From: Hormoscilla sp. GM7CHS1pb
GTDB lineage: Bacteria > Cyanobacteriota > Cyanobacteriia > Cyanobacteriales > Desertifilaceae
Length of the DNA: 64,000 nt
Assembly: GCA_014323675.1 (NCBI GenBank)
Contig: JACONN010000002.1
Location: forward strand, 1,966,001-2,030,000
Direction of reading: 5' to 3'
Shown here: piece by piece, positions 8,732-19,903 of the stretch
Position numbering within the stretch: position 1 is the first letter of the stretch
How the letters are laid out: every line of letters begins with the position of its first letter
The notes under the pieces: model-generated
Database searches by the model: none
Told to the model about the DNA's origin: nothing
The model's input: the letters and a program-made list of their open reading frames with translations, nothing else
Translations under genes and position numbers: made by a program

Positions 8732-9370
8732 ATGATCTTATCCATTTCACCCGACGATATCCGCAAGCAGGCTATCCTTACTGAACCAAAAGCTCCCGTC
8801 TCGGACGAGGAAATGCGGCAAGCGGTCCGCACCTTGCTCCTGGGTTTAGGGGAAGATCCCGATCGCGAAGGTCTGCGCGACACGCCCAAACGGGTCGTTA
8901 AAGCCCTTAAGTTTCTGACCTCCGGCTATAACCAATCCCTGGATGAATTGTTGAATGGGGCTGTATTCCACGAAGATACCAACGAAATGGTGTTGGTGCG
9001 TGACATTGACTTGTTTAGCTCCTGCGAACACCATATCCTGCCTATTTTGGGACGCGCCCATGTCGCCTACATTCCCAATGGCAAAGTCATTGGTTTATCC
9101 AAAATTGCGCGCATTTGTGAAATGTATGGCCGTCGTTTGCAGGTGCAAGAACGGCTGACTCAACAAATTGCTCATGCATTGCAGGGACTATTGCAACCGC
9201 AAGGGGTTGCTGTGGTGGTGGAAGCGACCCACATGTGTATGGTCATGCGCGGGGTGCAAAAACCGGGTTCCTGGACCGTGACCAGTTCCATGCAAGGGGT
9301 GTTTGCAGAGAATGTCAGTACCCGTCAGGAGTTTATGGCTTTGATTCGCCATACCCCATCGTTGCACTAA
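8732..9370 (+). CDS. folE: GTP cyclohydrolase I (type IA)
   Basis: Converts GTP to dihydroneopterin triphosphate, the first step of folate/pterin synthesis. 212 residues with [40 protein letters not shown] and [23 protein letters not shown]. The zinc ligands of type IA (Cys and His in CEHH, Cys in HMCM) are present, so it should be zinc-dependent. The ATG at 8732 is the first in frame. A Zur-type box lies upstream, now separated by a MITE. Confidence 0.95.
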   Translation: MILSISPDDIRKQAILTEPKAPVSDEEMRQAVRTLLLGLGEDPDREGLRDTPKRVVKALKFLTSGYNQSLDELLNGAVFHEDTNEMVLVRDIDLFSSCEHHILPILGRAHVAYIPNGKVIGLSKIARICEMYGRRLQVQERLTQQIAHALQGLLQPQGVAVVVEATHMCMVMRGVQKPGSWTVTSSMQGVFAENVSTRQEFMALIRHTPSLH

Positions 9371-9410
9371 GGATTTTCTCCTCATCAGCCCAGCCGTTGC
9401 TCTTTTGAGG

Positions 9411-9778
9411 CTCGTTGCACCCACCTGGAAAGGCCCATTACGAGCGATAGGGGCTCCGATTCCTGTGGCAAGCGGAGTTATAAATTTGGTGCGATCGCCC
9501 CTGTTGGGACAAGCACTCTACGCCCTCAACACTCACCCCGCGTAGTGGAAGTGGATGTATCAGCGTCATGTGTATGTCGATCGAGACAAACTTACGCCAG
9601 ACTTTATGACCATCAAACATCAAATCACCCAGCAACCCTGTGCCAGATTTGCCCCCGCCGCCTTTGTCACGGGTGGACTCGATCCAATGAGCGATCGGGA
9701 GGAATGGCTGAGGGTGGGCGATCGATCACCTTGCCTGTACAAGCGATCATTCCACCCAATCTACCAATCCTAACTAAG
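9411..9778 (+). pseudogene. Alpha/beta-hydrolase fragment (in-frame TAG and frameshift)
   Basis: One frame reads LVAPTWKGPLRAIGAP..., LVRSPLLGQALYALNTHPA, a TAG at 9543-9545, then KWMYQRHVYVDRDKLTPDF, HQITQQPCARFAPAAFVTGG and DPMSDREEWL. This pattern matches the middle of a cyanobacterial alpha/beta-hydrolase family. The frame changes near 9720 and the catalytic N- and C-terminal parts are missing, so this is a relic. It starts 40 bases after folE. Confidence 0.55.
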
Positions 9779-9799
9779 TGCTTTGGCTAGGGCTATAAC

Positions 9800-10435
9800 T
9801 CATTGTGCCTGTTGCATCTGCCGCCAGGATTGGGACAGAACCTTTCCGGCTGACCGTGCAAAAACGAAGGTTAACAAGAAACCCACCGCTAAATCAGGCA
9901 GAATGGACTGGGTTAGAGAGACTAGGGCTGCCGCCACCAGCACAGCAGTATTAGCAATGATGTCATTGCGAGAACACAGCCAAACCGAAGCCATATTCAG
10001 GTTATCGTTGCGATGACGAGTCAATAGCACCAAACACAACAAATTAGCCAATAACGCCCCAACCCCGATGAGGCCCATAATTGATGCTTCAGGACTGGCA
10101 CCCGTAAAGAGTTGATAACTGGCTTTTGCGAAAACGCCAATCGCAAATAAAAACATGATCATTCCCTTGAGGAAGGTGGCTCCAGCTTGACGAAAAACGC
10201 TCTTGTTGATGACATACAAGCTGCTGGCATAAACCAGCGCATCCCCCAGCATATCTAGCGAGTCCCCGGTTAAAGATAGGGAAGCGGCTTCTCACCCAGC
10301 CCCAAACTCGATGGCAAACATTACAGCATTAATCAGCAGAACGATCCAAAGCACCCTAGCCTGTTGTTGCTTTAGTTTCAACAGCTCAGCAGCCTTGGCT
10401 TGACAGCAGCGCTCGCCCATCCTGCCCGGAAGCAT
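9800..10435 (-). pseudogene. Cation diffusion facilitator (CDF) metal exporter with in-frame TGA
   Basis: From the ATG at 10435 the frame reads MLPGRMGERCC..., NAVMFAIEFGAG, then TGA (10292-10294), then EAASLSLTGDSLDMLGDALVYA, the CDF metal-site motif, followed by four further membrane segments and a short C-terminus. The stop replaces one residue in an otherwise well-kept protein, which fits a single transition. The second methionine (10252) would give a product lacking the first helix. It follows its probable SmtB/ArsR regulator and an operator-like repeat on the same strand. Zinc or cadmium export is likely from context. Confidence 0.7.
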
Positions 10436-10442
10436 TCTAATA

Positions 10443-10497
10443 TTCAAACTAACATTAGAAGGTTATAATTAAACGACGTTCAAACGAATGTTAGAAC
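10443..10497. promoter_or_regulatory. SmtB/ArsR-type operator repeats before the CDF gene
   Basis: Two similar 18-20-bp segments, TTCAAACTAACATTAGAA (10443-10460) and TTCAAACGAATGTTAGAA (inside 10478-10497), occur in direct orientation. The second is an imperfect dyad with GTTCAAAC and GTTAGAAC arms around GAAT. Such dyads bind SmtB/ZiaR-type repressors. They sit between the regulator gene and the CDF start. Confidence 0.6.
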
Positions 10498-10516
10498 GTA
10501 TTACTGGGTCAGCTAA

Positions 10517-10882
10517 TTATTCGAGCAGCTGACTCAGCGCATGGCGAAGGATCTCGGCGACGCGCTGATCCCTTAAAGAGTAGTAAGCCAGTTTGCCATC
10601 ATTTCTGTACTTCAGAATCTTGAGGTCACGCAGCTTTCTCAAGTGGTGGGAAGCCGTGGCAATCTTGATGTCCAGTAGAGCCGCCACATCACAGACGCAC
10701 AATTCTTCCCCACTGCTGAGCGTATACAAAATTTTCAAGCGCGAGCGATCGGCTAACGCACTAAACAGAATTTGGGCTTCTTCCAGCACGTCATTGCTTG
10801 GCAGGGCTTGATTCGCTTGATTGACCAACTCAACGTTGAAGCAACGGACTTGGCATATATCGTTTGACTTTGACTGGGTCAC
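10517..10882 (-). CDS. ArsR/SmtB-family metal-sensing repressor
   Basis: 121 residues with a winged helix-turn-helix: ALADRSRLKILYTL, then ELCVCDVAALLDIKIATASHHLRKLR, and YYSLRDQ. The CVCD pair plus N-terminal cysteines (ICQVRC) resemble the thiol alpha3N site of CadC/ZiaR/AztR-type sensors. The alpha5 zinc site is incomplete because the usual DxH is DxQ. It probably represses the CDF exporter and itself until Zn, Cd or Pb is bound. It is divergent from hemB. Confidence 0.88.
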   Translation of the reverse strand: MTQSKSNDICQVRCFNVELVNQANQALPSNDVLEEAQILFSALADRSRLKILYTLSSGEELCVCDVAALLDIKIATASHHLRKLRDLKILKYRNDGKLAYYSLRDQRVAEILRHALSQLLE

Positions 10883-10990
10883 GTCTTAAAGCTCAGACTC
10901 TACATCTCAATACTACCGGCATGGTGTCAGGTTATTGCTAACCGCTTCAACCCGCTGTACTCACTTTGAATGGCGATCGCCCTTGCCTGA

Positions 10991-12121
<1,131 letters not shown>

Positions 12122-12262
12122 GCGAGAGCAGAACTGGGCGATTAGAAGACTTGAGATCTTCTGATTCCCCAGATTCATATTGTTACACGACTTGGAAGGT
12201 TAAGGCTAGCTCAATCTCCGCTTCGCTAATTTTAATTTCGATCTTGCTGGAATTTATATCAG

Positions 12263-12844
12263 TCATTGGTATCTTGGAAGCGCCTTGTGCTGGCGGGACT
12301 GAGCTTTTTCTGCCAACAACTTGCGATCGATCAGCCTGAATAGCACTACTGCTATTATAGAACTAGCGACTCCCAAGGCAGCAGATCCGTAGAGTGCTAT
12401 CCATGTCATTTCTTGCTGACTTTTCAAAGTCAGCAAGCGACTCATCAACAGACGATCTTCCTCTGCTATAAATAATTCGACGCTGCTGCGAGTGCTATTC
12501 GTTGCTCTTTTACCTGCCAGCATAATCTCAGATAATGCTGCTGGCGACTCTGGGGGTTGCTGATTCCGGGTCAGATAAGATTCCAACTCCTCCTGTCTCT
12601 GTTCTACGGAGCTTTTTATTTCCAGGATTCGCTGACTCTGTTTGGGGTTATCTTTCACTAGATCCCGCAGTTTCTCTAGGGACTCGGGAATAACTGCGAT
12701 CGCAAGAGTGATAATGTTCGAGTAACTCTTGATTTTGAGTCAGTTTATATCCGCGCATTCCTGTTTCCGCATCTATCAAGTTCGCGAGAATATGTTCCGC
12801 AGGGCACTATGTTGCACCCATTTTTCCGCCTCATATGTCTTCAC
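12263..12844 (-). pseudogene. CHASE3 sensor-domain fragment
   Basis: Starting at a GTG at 12844 the frame gives KTYEAEKWVQHSALRNI, NLIDAETGMRGYKLTQNQELLEHY, typical of CHASE3 extracellular sensor domains. A frameshift near 12710 is needed to continue AIAVIPESLEKLRDLVKDNP..., then IAEEDRLLMSRL and a membrane helix (WIALYGSAALGVASSIIAVV). The protein ends 20 residues after the helix: no kinase or other output domain remains. It is a relic of a signalling gene. Confidence 0.6.
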
Positions 12845-13054
12845 CTGCAACAACCAAAATATTCCCAAGTATGTCACTCAAATTTAAATCATAATGACCG
12901 CAATTAACATTTTGCCTACTGTTAACTAATTCCCCAAACTTTTTATTATGCTCATCTTTCACCTCCCCTCCGTCTCTTTGATTAATATTAATTAACCGGG
13001 TTAATAATTATCCCTATCCCTGGTATGACATTAACCCGGCTTTCTGGAACATGG

Positions 13055-13453
13055 TTATATTTGATTGAATAAAGTCCGCATTGACTCTATCCTTTGGCGG
13101 TTTACCCCTATATCTGACTGTCCCAAACGAGAGGCCGATCGGACGTGAATCACCTTAGCATTATCATCCAACAAAAATTCTACATCATCCACGTATCCCA
13201 TTATTTTACTGGTAAACTCAGCATACAAGTAGTTATCTGAGTCGGTAACTATCTGAGTGCGGGGCTGATTTTGGATCGTTGCCTTCAGTTTGGCCAAGGC
13301 TTCAGTTGGGGTTGAATTATAACTCAACGGCTGGATATAATGTTGTTGGTCTGTTTCTGGACCTTGGCTACAGACACAGTTAGGCGATTTTGGACAAGGG
13401 GTCAACTTGCCATTTTTGACGCCAATGTTAGTGGGTCGTTTTCCTGCAAACAT
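13055..13453 (-). CDS. DUF1499 family protein
   Basis: 132 residues with the family opening LTPCPKSPNCVCSQ, then ALAKLKATI..., YLYAEFTSKIMGYVDDVEFLLDD and VIHVRSASRLGQSDIGVNRQRIE. The family is widespread in cyanobacteria and plastids; its biochemical role is unknown. The ATG is preceded by a clear intergenic gap. No signal peptide is evident. Confidence 0.88.
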   Translation of the reverse strand: MFAGKRPTNIGVKNGKLTPCPKSPNCVCSQGPETDQQHYIQPLSYNSTPTEALAKLKATIQNQPRTQIVTDSDNYLYAEFTSKIMGYVDDVEFLLDDNAKVIHVRSASRLGQSDIGVNRQRIESMRTLFNQI

Positions 13454-13736
13454 AATTCACCCTAAATCTTTTTTCTGACTGACCTGTCCGTTGCGCGGAC
13501 AGAACACTCCTTCATTATAACCTTGCCTGGTTCGGTCTGAGTCAGAAGATGCTAATCTTTTTTCCGCCCAGCAGCAGTAAGTTGGATCCAGTTTCATCCC
13601 GACATCGGGTCTCCCCAGCTTTTTGGCGACGGTTGTCCTGTCGATGTCGTAAGGGTAGTGCGATCGCGCTACGACATCGAAACCCAGTCAGGGGTCGAAA
13701 AAGGGTAAGGTGGGATGTGCATCACCCTACAGGTTG

Positions 13737-15481
13737 TCAATGCAGCAATTCTTCTAATTGTTGCTGTTGCCAAAGGGTTTGGTATAAACCGGGTTGTTGC
13801 ATGAGTTCGGCGTGAGTGCCGATCTGAACGATCGCACCTTTATCCATGACAAAGATGCGATCGGCGGTAGCAGCAGCGGACATTTGGTGAGAGATAAAAA
13901 TCACGGTTTGGCGCTTGGTTCCTTCCGAGAGATTCCTGAGAATGTTGGTCGCGGTTTGGTTATCCACGCTGGAAAGGGCATCATCTAATATTAACACGGG
14001 GGCATCCACAAGTAAGGCCCTGGCTAAGGCGGTGCGCTGTCGCTGTCCGCCGGAAAGGGTTACCCCCCGTTCCCCGACGATGGTTTCATATTGTTGGGGA
14101 AAGTTGCCGATTTCTGAGTGCATTTGTGCTTGTTTGGCGGCGATTTCGATTTCTATACCTTCCAGAACGGGGTCGCCGTAGCGGATGTTATTCTTGATGG
14201 TGGTGCTGAACAGAAAGCTGTCTTGGGGGACGTAGGCGATCGCCCCTCGCAAGTCATCCAGTTTCAGCAGGGTAATATCGTAACCATCCAGAAAGATAGT
14301 CCGGGGGGAATATCTAGCAAGCGGGGCAAAGCATTGGCTAAAGTAGACTTACCAGCACCAATAGGTCCGACAATGGCCACTGTTTCCCCAGGTTTGATGG
14401 CAAAATTTACATCCTTGAGGGCAGGAGTTTTGGCTCCCGGATAGGTATAATTGAGATGTTGGGCTATTAGTTGACCTCGGATAGGAGTTGCTAACTGGGC
14501 GGCGTAGTCCAGGTCTTTAATCTTGGGTTCGACTTGGAAAATGGTCTCGATGCGATCGACACTCACTTCACCCCGTTGATAGGCACTAATAGTGAAACCG
14601 AGTAAAGCTGTGGGGAAAACCAAGCGTTCCGCGTACAGGAGGAGAGCCAGAAAATCCCCAATGGTGATCGTACCACGGGCGATCGCGCTTGTCCCCAGCC
14701 ACATTAACACGAGCAAACTGAGATTAGCTAATGCTTCTACTAGAGGAAATAGCAGATAGCGAGTTCTGGCCAGGCGCAGATTTGCACCCAACAGTTGACG
14801 ATTAAACTGACGAAAAGCGCGGCCTTCGTTCTCTTCCTGGGCATATATTTTAATCAAACTAATGCCACTCATATCCTCTTGAATGAGATCGCTGACGCGG
14901 GAGAGTTCTTCTTGCACTTCCTGCTGCTGACTACGCAGGCGATGGCTAAATAACTGGACAATAACCAGCATGAAAGGATAGACTGCGATCGCCCATAAAG
15001 TCAGCCGTCCATTAATAGACAGCATCAAGGGGAGAGTCAAGCTGTAAGCAAAGATCATATTTGCCAGACTCAGCACCGCAAACCCCACCAGTCGGCGGAT
15101 ATTATCCACATCGCTAGTAGCGCGGTTAATCAAATCTCCCACCTTATTAGCAGCAAAATAGGCGGGTTCTAAAGTTAACAGTTGCCTAAATATACTCTGT
15201 TTCAGGTCAAATTCTACCCAACGTCCGACGCCAAAGATTAACAGGCGCGATGCCATGCGAATTACCCACATTATACAGGCCAGTAGTAGGACGATCGCCA
15301 CGTAGCCCATGACCTGACTAAAGTCGAAATTGGTTTGCAGTCGATCGATGGTATTACGAATCTGCAGGGGGATGTAGACGCCTAGTGCGTTGACAATAAA
15401 TAAAGCTGCGATGCCTAAAGACACCGGTTTCCAGTGGGGACCCATATAAGCGCCCAGTTTTTGTAACCTTGATTTCGCCAT
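13737..15481 (-). CDS. ABC exporter (fused membrane and ATPase domains), apparent frameshift
   Basis: The N-terminal half (from 15481) has six membrane spans and the coupling segment FRQLLTLEPAYFAANKVGDLINRATSDVDNIR (read as two shorter motifs LLTLEPAYF and GDLINRATSD), then Walker A GPIGAGKST. The C-terminal half continues in another frame from TIFLDGYDITLL with AYVPQDSFLFSTTI, signature LSGGQRQR, Walker B VLILDDALSS and FISHQ. The break is in a six-C run (14303-14308 on the plus strand); seven would restore one 580-residue protein. Lipid, peptide or drug export is possible. Confidence 0.75.
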
Positions 15482-15798
15482 GTTTGTTGTTGCGCTTTAG
15501 CGCTTATTGGTGAATGGCTGGACATCTACCATCTTACCACTAAGATAAAGGTCATTTAATATCAAGTCGCCACCACCTTCTGTGTCCCCCGGGAGCGCTA
15601 AAAACACTACCCGGGAGAGACAGACCTCACCCTTTAGGGTGGGGCAAGACTTACCTTCGCCTGGCGGGCTAGATGACAAAATGGAGATGTCCCTGGCATT
15701 TAATATAAAGTAGGGTGGACATTGCCTAGGCTGTTGATGGCGCGATCGCCTACAATTCATATAGAGCAGCTGAAATCTTTCACCAGAGGGGATTTAAC
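15482..15798. other. Intergenic region with dispersed repeats
   Basis: 317 bases without a convincing gene. It contains a copy of the AGCGCTAAA / TTTAGCGCT type repeat near 15491 and 15596 and a segment related to the CCCACCCTAAAGGG repeat (15628-15646). GalE starts with TTG at the end. Confidence 0.45.
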
Positions 15799-16794
15799 TT
15801 GTCGCAATTACCCACTATTCTCGTTACTGGCGGGGCTGGATATATTGGCTCCCATACCGTGCTAGCGCTGAAGAACGCTGGCTATGATGCGATCATTTTA
15901 GACAATTTGGTCTACGGGCATCAAGATTTAGTCGAACAGGTGCTCCAGGTCAAGCTAGTTGTTGGGGATACGAGCGATCGGGCCTTGCTGGACCAGTTAT
16001 TTGCCACCCACAACATTCAGGCAGTCATGCATTTTGCGGCCTTTATCGCCGTGGGCGAGTCCGTCAAAGAGCCCGGGATGTACTACCAGAATAATGTTAG
16101 CGGCACCTTAACCCTGCTGCAAGCAATGGTAGCAGCGGGGGTGAAACGGATTGTCTTTTCTTCCACCTGCGCTATTTATGGCGAAACCCAGATCCTGCCC
16201 ATTCCCGAAGATCATCCCCACAATCCTCTCAGTCCCTACGCCGCTAGTAAAGCTATGGTAGAACGGATTCTGGCAGATTGCGATCGGGCTTACGGTCTTA
16301 AGTCAGTCTGTTTCCGTTATTTTAACGCCGCCGGGGCCGACCCGAGTGGTTTGCTGGGGGAAGACCACAAGCCCGAAATCCACCTTATTCCCCTGGCCTT
16401 GCTGACCGCTTTAGGCAAACGAGAATCCCTGTCTATTTTTGGCACAGATTACTCCAGTCCCGATGGCACTTGCGTGCGGGACTACATTCACGTCGCCGAC
16501 CTGGCAAGCGCCCATGTTTTGGGTCTGGAATATCTGCTGGATGGGGGTGATAGTGAAGTCTTTAACCTGGGCAATGGTAATGGTTTTTCTGTCAAGCAAG
16601 TGATTGATACCGCTAGAACAGTTACCGGTAGAGAAATTCCCGCCTTCGAGTGCGATCGGCGTGCGGGCGATACATCCGTTCTGGTGGGCAGCAGTTCCCG
16701 GGCCAGAACCATCCTCAACTGGACTCCCCAATACCCAGACCTAGATCGAATTATCGCCCACGCTTGGCAGTGGCATCAGCGGCGGCACGGGTAA
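15799..16794 (+). CDS. galE: UDP-glucose 4-epimerase
   Basis: A short-chain dehydrogenase-fold epimerase interconverting UDP-glucose and UDP-galactose for cell-surface polysaccharides. 331 residues with the NAD motif GGAGYIGSH, HFAAFIAVGESV, SSTCAIYG, catalytic YAASK and RYFNAAGADPSG. The start is TTG at 15799; no nearer ATG fits the family start before the NAD motif. It is complete and not visibly in an operon. Confidence 0.95.
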   Translation: MSQLPTILVTGGAGYIGSHTVLALKNAGYDAIILDNLVYGHQDLVEQVLQVKLVVGDTSDRALLDQLFATHNIQAVMHFAAFIAVGESVKEPGMYYQNNVSGTLTLLQAMVAAGVKRIVFSSTCAIYGETQILPIPEDHPHNPLSPYAASKAMVERILADCDRAYGLKSVCFRYFNAAGADPSGLLGEDHKPEIHLIPLALLTALGKRESLSIFGTDYSSPDGTCVRDYIHVADLASAHVLGLEYLLDGGDSEVFNLGNGNGFSVKQVIDTARTVTGREIPAFECDRRAGDTSVLVGSSSRARTILNWTPQYPDLDRIIAHAWQWHQRRHG

Positions 16795-16926
16795 TAAATT
16801 CCTTTACTATATCTTCACTTTTATCTCGTTCCCTGTCTCTGGCGTCTCTGGCAGGGAACGGTCTCCGTGAGGCGAGGCCTCTTGTTAAGATGAACGGCAG
16901 AACTTAGATATCTCGTTTGCGATCGA

Positions 16927-17451
16927 TCAGCGCGGCGCAGCCGTAGCCTTCTTTCTTTTTTCCTCTTGCCATTCTTTCGCGATCTGTGCCACTTCCTCGA
17001 TTTCCTCAAAATCAACCCGCATTACAGCCTTTTCTACTTCCACACCCAAAGCGACGCTGACATCAAGAAGCTCTACAAAACTGGCACATTGATAATCTGT
17101 ATCTTCATACTCCTTCACCCGCTGTGAGTAAATTCCCAGTGTCTGCGCTAATTCTTCCTGGCTAATTTTGGCAGCCATCCTGGCTTTAATTAAAACCAAT
17201 GGCAGTTTATTGAAATTCTCAACTTGGATTTGCAAAACATGCTTTTGGTCACAATCTCTTACTCTTTCATATTCCGCAATTTCATATTTGAAATCGTCAA
17301 CTTGACGCTGATACGAGTTTCGATACATTTGCCAGCGCATTGGGTCGTCAGCTTTCAAGTTTTCATCGCTATCCAATTTAGCTACTGTCCCTTCAAACCG
17401 TCGCAACCAATCTAATGTGTTCTGATATTCTTGCTCATTTTTAATCATCAT
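16927..17451 (-). CDS. XRE-type helix-turn-helix protein
   Basis: 174 residues. A coiled N-terminal half (EYQNTLDWLRRFEGTVAKL...) is followed by an XRE domain at about 90-145 (LVLIKARMAAKISQEELAQTLG...QRVKEYEDTDY) and an acidic tail. This arrangement resembles HigA-like antitoxins or stand-alone regulators, but no toxin gene adjoins it. Confidence 0.7.
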   Translation of the reverse strand: MMIKNEQEYQNTLDWLRRFEGTVAKLDSDENLKADDPMRWQMYRNSYQRQVDDFKYEIAEYERVRDCDQKHVLQIQVENFNKLPLVLIKARMAAKISQEELAQTLGIYSQRVKEYEDTDYQCASFVELLDVSVALGVEVEKAVMRVDFEEIEEVAQIAKEWQEEKRKKATAAPR

Positions 17452-17551
17452 ATTCCCACATCTGTCAATCTATCGCAATGAACTGCATATTATACAGCAT
17501 AAATCGCGTTTTTGAACTCAGTGCGATGGGGACGGGCGAAATTTTCCAATC

Positions 17552-17697
17552 GCCATCTAGGTATTACTTGTAATGATATGTAATATTGACGGGCGATATC
17601 GGGGCTCGAACCCTATAGGACATCGTAGCTAACGTAATTCGCCATCTCGGTATTACTTGTAATGATATGTAACATTGACGGGCGATATCGGGACTCG
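17552..17697. repeat. Two 58-bp direct repeats, 88 bp apart
   Basis: The unit starting CGCCATCT and ending GGGCTCG/GGACTCG occurs at 17552-17609 and 17640-17697 with about three differences. Both contain TATTACTTGTAATGATATG. No ORF crosses them. Confidence 0.7.
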
Positions 17698-17834
17698 TTC
17701 GGGATCCGGGGGAAGCGCGTAGGGCGGGCGATAAGATCTGCCGGAGTTTGACGGCGGTGGGTTACGGCTGCGCCTGCAGTGCGCGTAGCGCTACCCACCC
17801 TACGACTGTCGCACTACCTGGTTTCTGGGTTACA

Positions 17835-18353
17835 CTACAAACGACCTTCAAGCCAATCTTCCCCACCCGGTAATTGAGCTAAATGTTCATCGACGATATC
17901 GGGCAACTCTTTTAAATTATGAACGTAAGTCAGAGCTAACAATTGTTGAGCAGTCTGAATTAGCTGGGTTTTATCCATCATCTCTGAAAGTTGCGATGGT
18001 CTGAATAAGCCGCCCCGCACTTCCGCACTCGCTGGACGAAAGGCAGCCGCTAAGGCATCTTCCAGATAAGGCTGCCATTCATCTGACTTGATATAGTAAG
18101 AGGTTTTATTGTCTTTGAGATTCAGCTTTTTAATTTGTAGTAGAGAATCGGAAATTGAAGCAACCCAAGAGTTGGTTAAACGCGACTCTACTTGGTTTTT
18201 TATCAAATGAATCAACATCCTGACTAGAAATGATTCGATATTTCGCAAAATTGCTTGTTTGCTCATTCCCTCTAGCTCATCCACGATCGCCAAAGCGTCT
18301 TGATAGCGTTCCTCCAGGATGCTATTTCTCAGATCGATAAGTTCCTGCGTCAT
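17835..18353 (-). CDS. DUF29-family protein
   Basis: 172 residues. The segment LVRMLIHLIKNQVESRLTNSW followed by SISDSLLQIKKLN matches the second half of DUF29 proteins. The start MTQELIDLRNSILEERYQDAL is a known cyanobacterial variant lacking the usual Y-x-D-F-x-x-W opening. Function unknown; such genes are highly paralogous and often near mobile elements. Confidence 0.7.
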   Translation of the reverse strand: MTQELIDLRNSILEERYQDALAIVDELEGMSKQAILRNIESFLVRMLIHLIKNQVESRLTNSWVASISDSLLQIKKLNLKDNKTSYYIKSDEWQPYLEDALAAAFRPASAEVRGGLFRPSQLSEMMDKTQLIQTAQQLLALTYVHNLKELPDIVDEHLAQLPGGEDWLEGRL

Positions 18354-18635
18354 AAATCTTGCCCTTCTGCGCTGATGCGTCTATTATAACAATTAACCGG
18401 GAGTTGGAAGTTGGGAGTGGTCAAAACCCCTTGGTAGAGGGGGCGATCGATGTCTCCGGAGTAGTGCGACGGGTGTGGTCAAAAGTAGTTGATAGAGTAA
18501 AGCAATGAGCGACTCTAACCGGTAGTGGGCAGATCCGGGGTGAGGGGGTATAAAAGGTAATCAACCTAGCTAGATAATAGACAATTATGACAAAAGGCTG
18601 CTTTTTCAAGAAAAAAGGTTCTGCTCTCATAGCTG

Positions 18636-18760
18636 AAAAGATCTTTTTATTGTCAGTAAAAAGATCTTTTCTCCTCGAGAGAAGATCTTTTTCTCTCGAG
18701 GAGAAAAAGATCTTCTCTCATAGCGAAGAAGATTCTTTTCTCGCCGATAAAAGAATCTTC
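18636..18760. repeat. Three consecutive perfect hairpins
   Basis: AAAAGATCTTTTT (18636-18648) pairs with 18658-18670; CTCCTCGAGAGAA (18671-18683) pairs with 18691-18703; GAAGATTCTTTT (18728-18739) pairs with 18749-18760. All arms are exact. GATCTT and GAGAGAA words recur between them. The reading frames through this stretch look artificial, so it is probably structural. Confidence 0.75.
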
Positions 18761-18813
18761 TCTCATAGCGGAAAAGGATCGGGTGGGGTGTGGTCAAAAC
18801 CCGTTGGTAGGAA

Positions 18814-18861
18814 GCGCGAAGCCAAGCGCGAAGCCAAGCGCGAAGCCAAGCGCGAAGCCAA
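18814..18861. repeat. Four tandem copies of a 12-bp unit
   Basis: GCGCGAAGCCAA is repeated four times without change, directly after a GTGGTCAAAACCCGTTGG motif. A 12-bp period would be translated as a repeated KREA peptide, but the containing ORF has no other gene-like feature. Confidence 0.8.
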
Positions 18862-19007
18862 GCCCGTTCCCAGGCGGAGCCGTGGGAACGAGAGGCCCGG
18901 CTACAGGAACAAAGCCCACGCGCAGGGCCCCCTCCTCGCAGCGGAATGGGCCCTCCGCGTGCAGGGGCTGTATACATGTATCTGAGATGCACCTGGCGAT
19001 CAACTAC

Positions 19008-19039
19008 TTTTGACCACACCCGATCGGGTGTGGTCAAAA
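19008..19039. repeat. Perfect 32-bp palindrome
   Basis: The sequence is fully self-complementary around CCCGATCGGG, with outer arms TTTTGACCACA. Its left half belongs to a repeat of about 130 bp (18880-19020) whose inverted copy is at about 54806-54915; the right half repeats the GTGTGGTCAAAACCCGTTGG word also present at 18789. Confidence 0.85.
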
Positions 19040-19262
19040 CCCGTTGGCGGCGCGGCCATAGCCTTCTTTCTTTTCTTCTCTTGCCGTTCCGTCTTGTCAT
19101 AATGCTGTCGGGTAGCGCTCGCTACAACAGTTTTCCGCCGATCTATAGTCTGTACCTGGCACCGCCATCCCGCAACTACCCGAGGGATCTGGGGGGGCAG
19201 ATGAAATCGGGCCTGCAAATATAGTACAATTTTGGCGATAGCTTTTCACAAAGGAGTCAAGC

Positions 19263-19829
19263 ATGGCAGACCTCAAGGCTAAGGTCACTCTTCAGAAAAA
19301 GGGCGACGAAGCATATGTTTCCGTCAAGCAACTGATGGTGACCCTGAAATGGACCAAAGATGTCGATCTGGATTTAATGGCTTTCTATAAGGCCAAGGAC
19401 TCGCGCACTGGCGGTGTCTTCTCCGACAACTACCCAGGCGGTTCCATGGGAAGCCTCAACGAGTTTCCCTTCATTCAACTGAGCGGCGATGCCGGAGTTG
19501 GAGCTAAGGGCGGCGACAACGAGGAGATTTTGAGAATCACCAAGCTGGACGACTTGGCAGAACTCTACATTTGCACCTTAAACTACACGGACGCCAGTCA
19601 GAAGAAAGACGCCTCCTTCAGCAATTATGACGGTGGCATTGTCGTCATTGATGATAAAGGCGAGTCCGTGGCCGTTCCTTTGGACTCTACGGAACCCGGT
19701 CACGTGGCAGTTATTGCCAAGATTGACAATACTGGTCTCATGGGTGCCAAGTTGATCAACGAAAACCGGATTGTCACATTGGAGACTTTCTTCAGCGATA
19801 TTCCCGGCACTAATAAACTTGCGGGTTAA
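19263..19829 (+). CDS. TerD-family stress protein (paralogue 1)
   Basis: 188 residues. TerD hallmarks are VDLDLMAFY near residue 38, a central FIQLSGDAGVGAKGGDNEEILRI where Asp residues make the calcium sites, YICTLNYTDA, and a C-terminal KIDNTGLMGAKLINENRI. TerD domains bind calcium and take part in tellurite, phage and oxidative stress responses; the mechanism is unresolved. It opens a 14.7-kb locus and is followed in the same direction by the phosphoribosyltransferase gene. Confidence 0.9.
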   Translation: MADLKAKVTLQKKGDEAYVSVKQLMVTLKWTKDVDLDLMAFYKAKDSRTGGVFSDNYPGGSMGSLNEFPFIQLSGDAGVGAKGGDNEEILRITKLDDLAELYICTLNYTDASQKKDASFSNYDGGIVVIDDKGESVAVPLDSTEPGHVAVIAKIDNTGLMGAKLINENRIVTLETFFSDIPGTNKLAG

Positions 19830-19903
19830 AGCTTGTCCCCGTTCCCGTTGCCCTTCCCCTGCTCTCACGGGGAGGGCAATGTCGCGTTAAAGTTAAGGTG
19901 CTA

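Noticed and set aside
17586-17612. tRNA T-arm-like GGGGCTCGAACCC
   Set aside because: No acceptor stem, anticodon arm or D arm can be drawn around it; it is part of a 58-bp direct repeat.
18587-18985. 132-codon ORF rich in Lys/Glu/Arg
   Set aside because: It is created by hairpins and 12-bp tandem repeats and has no family features; the opposite strand is equally open.
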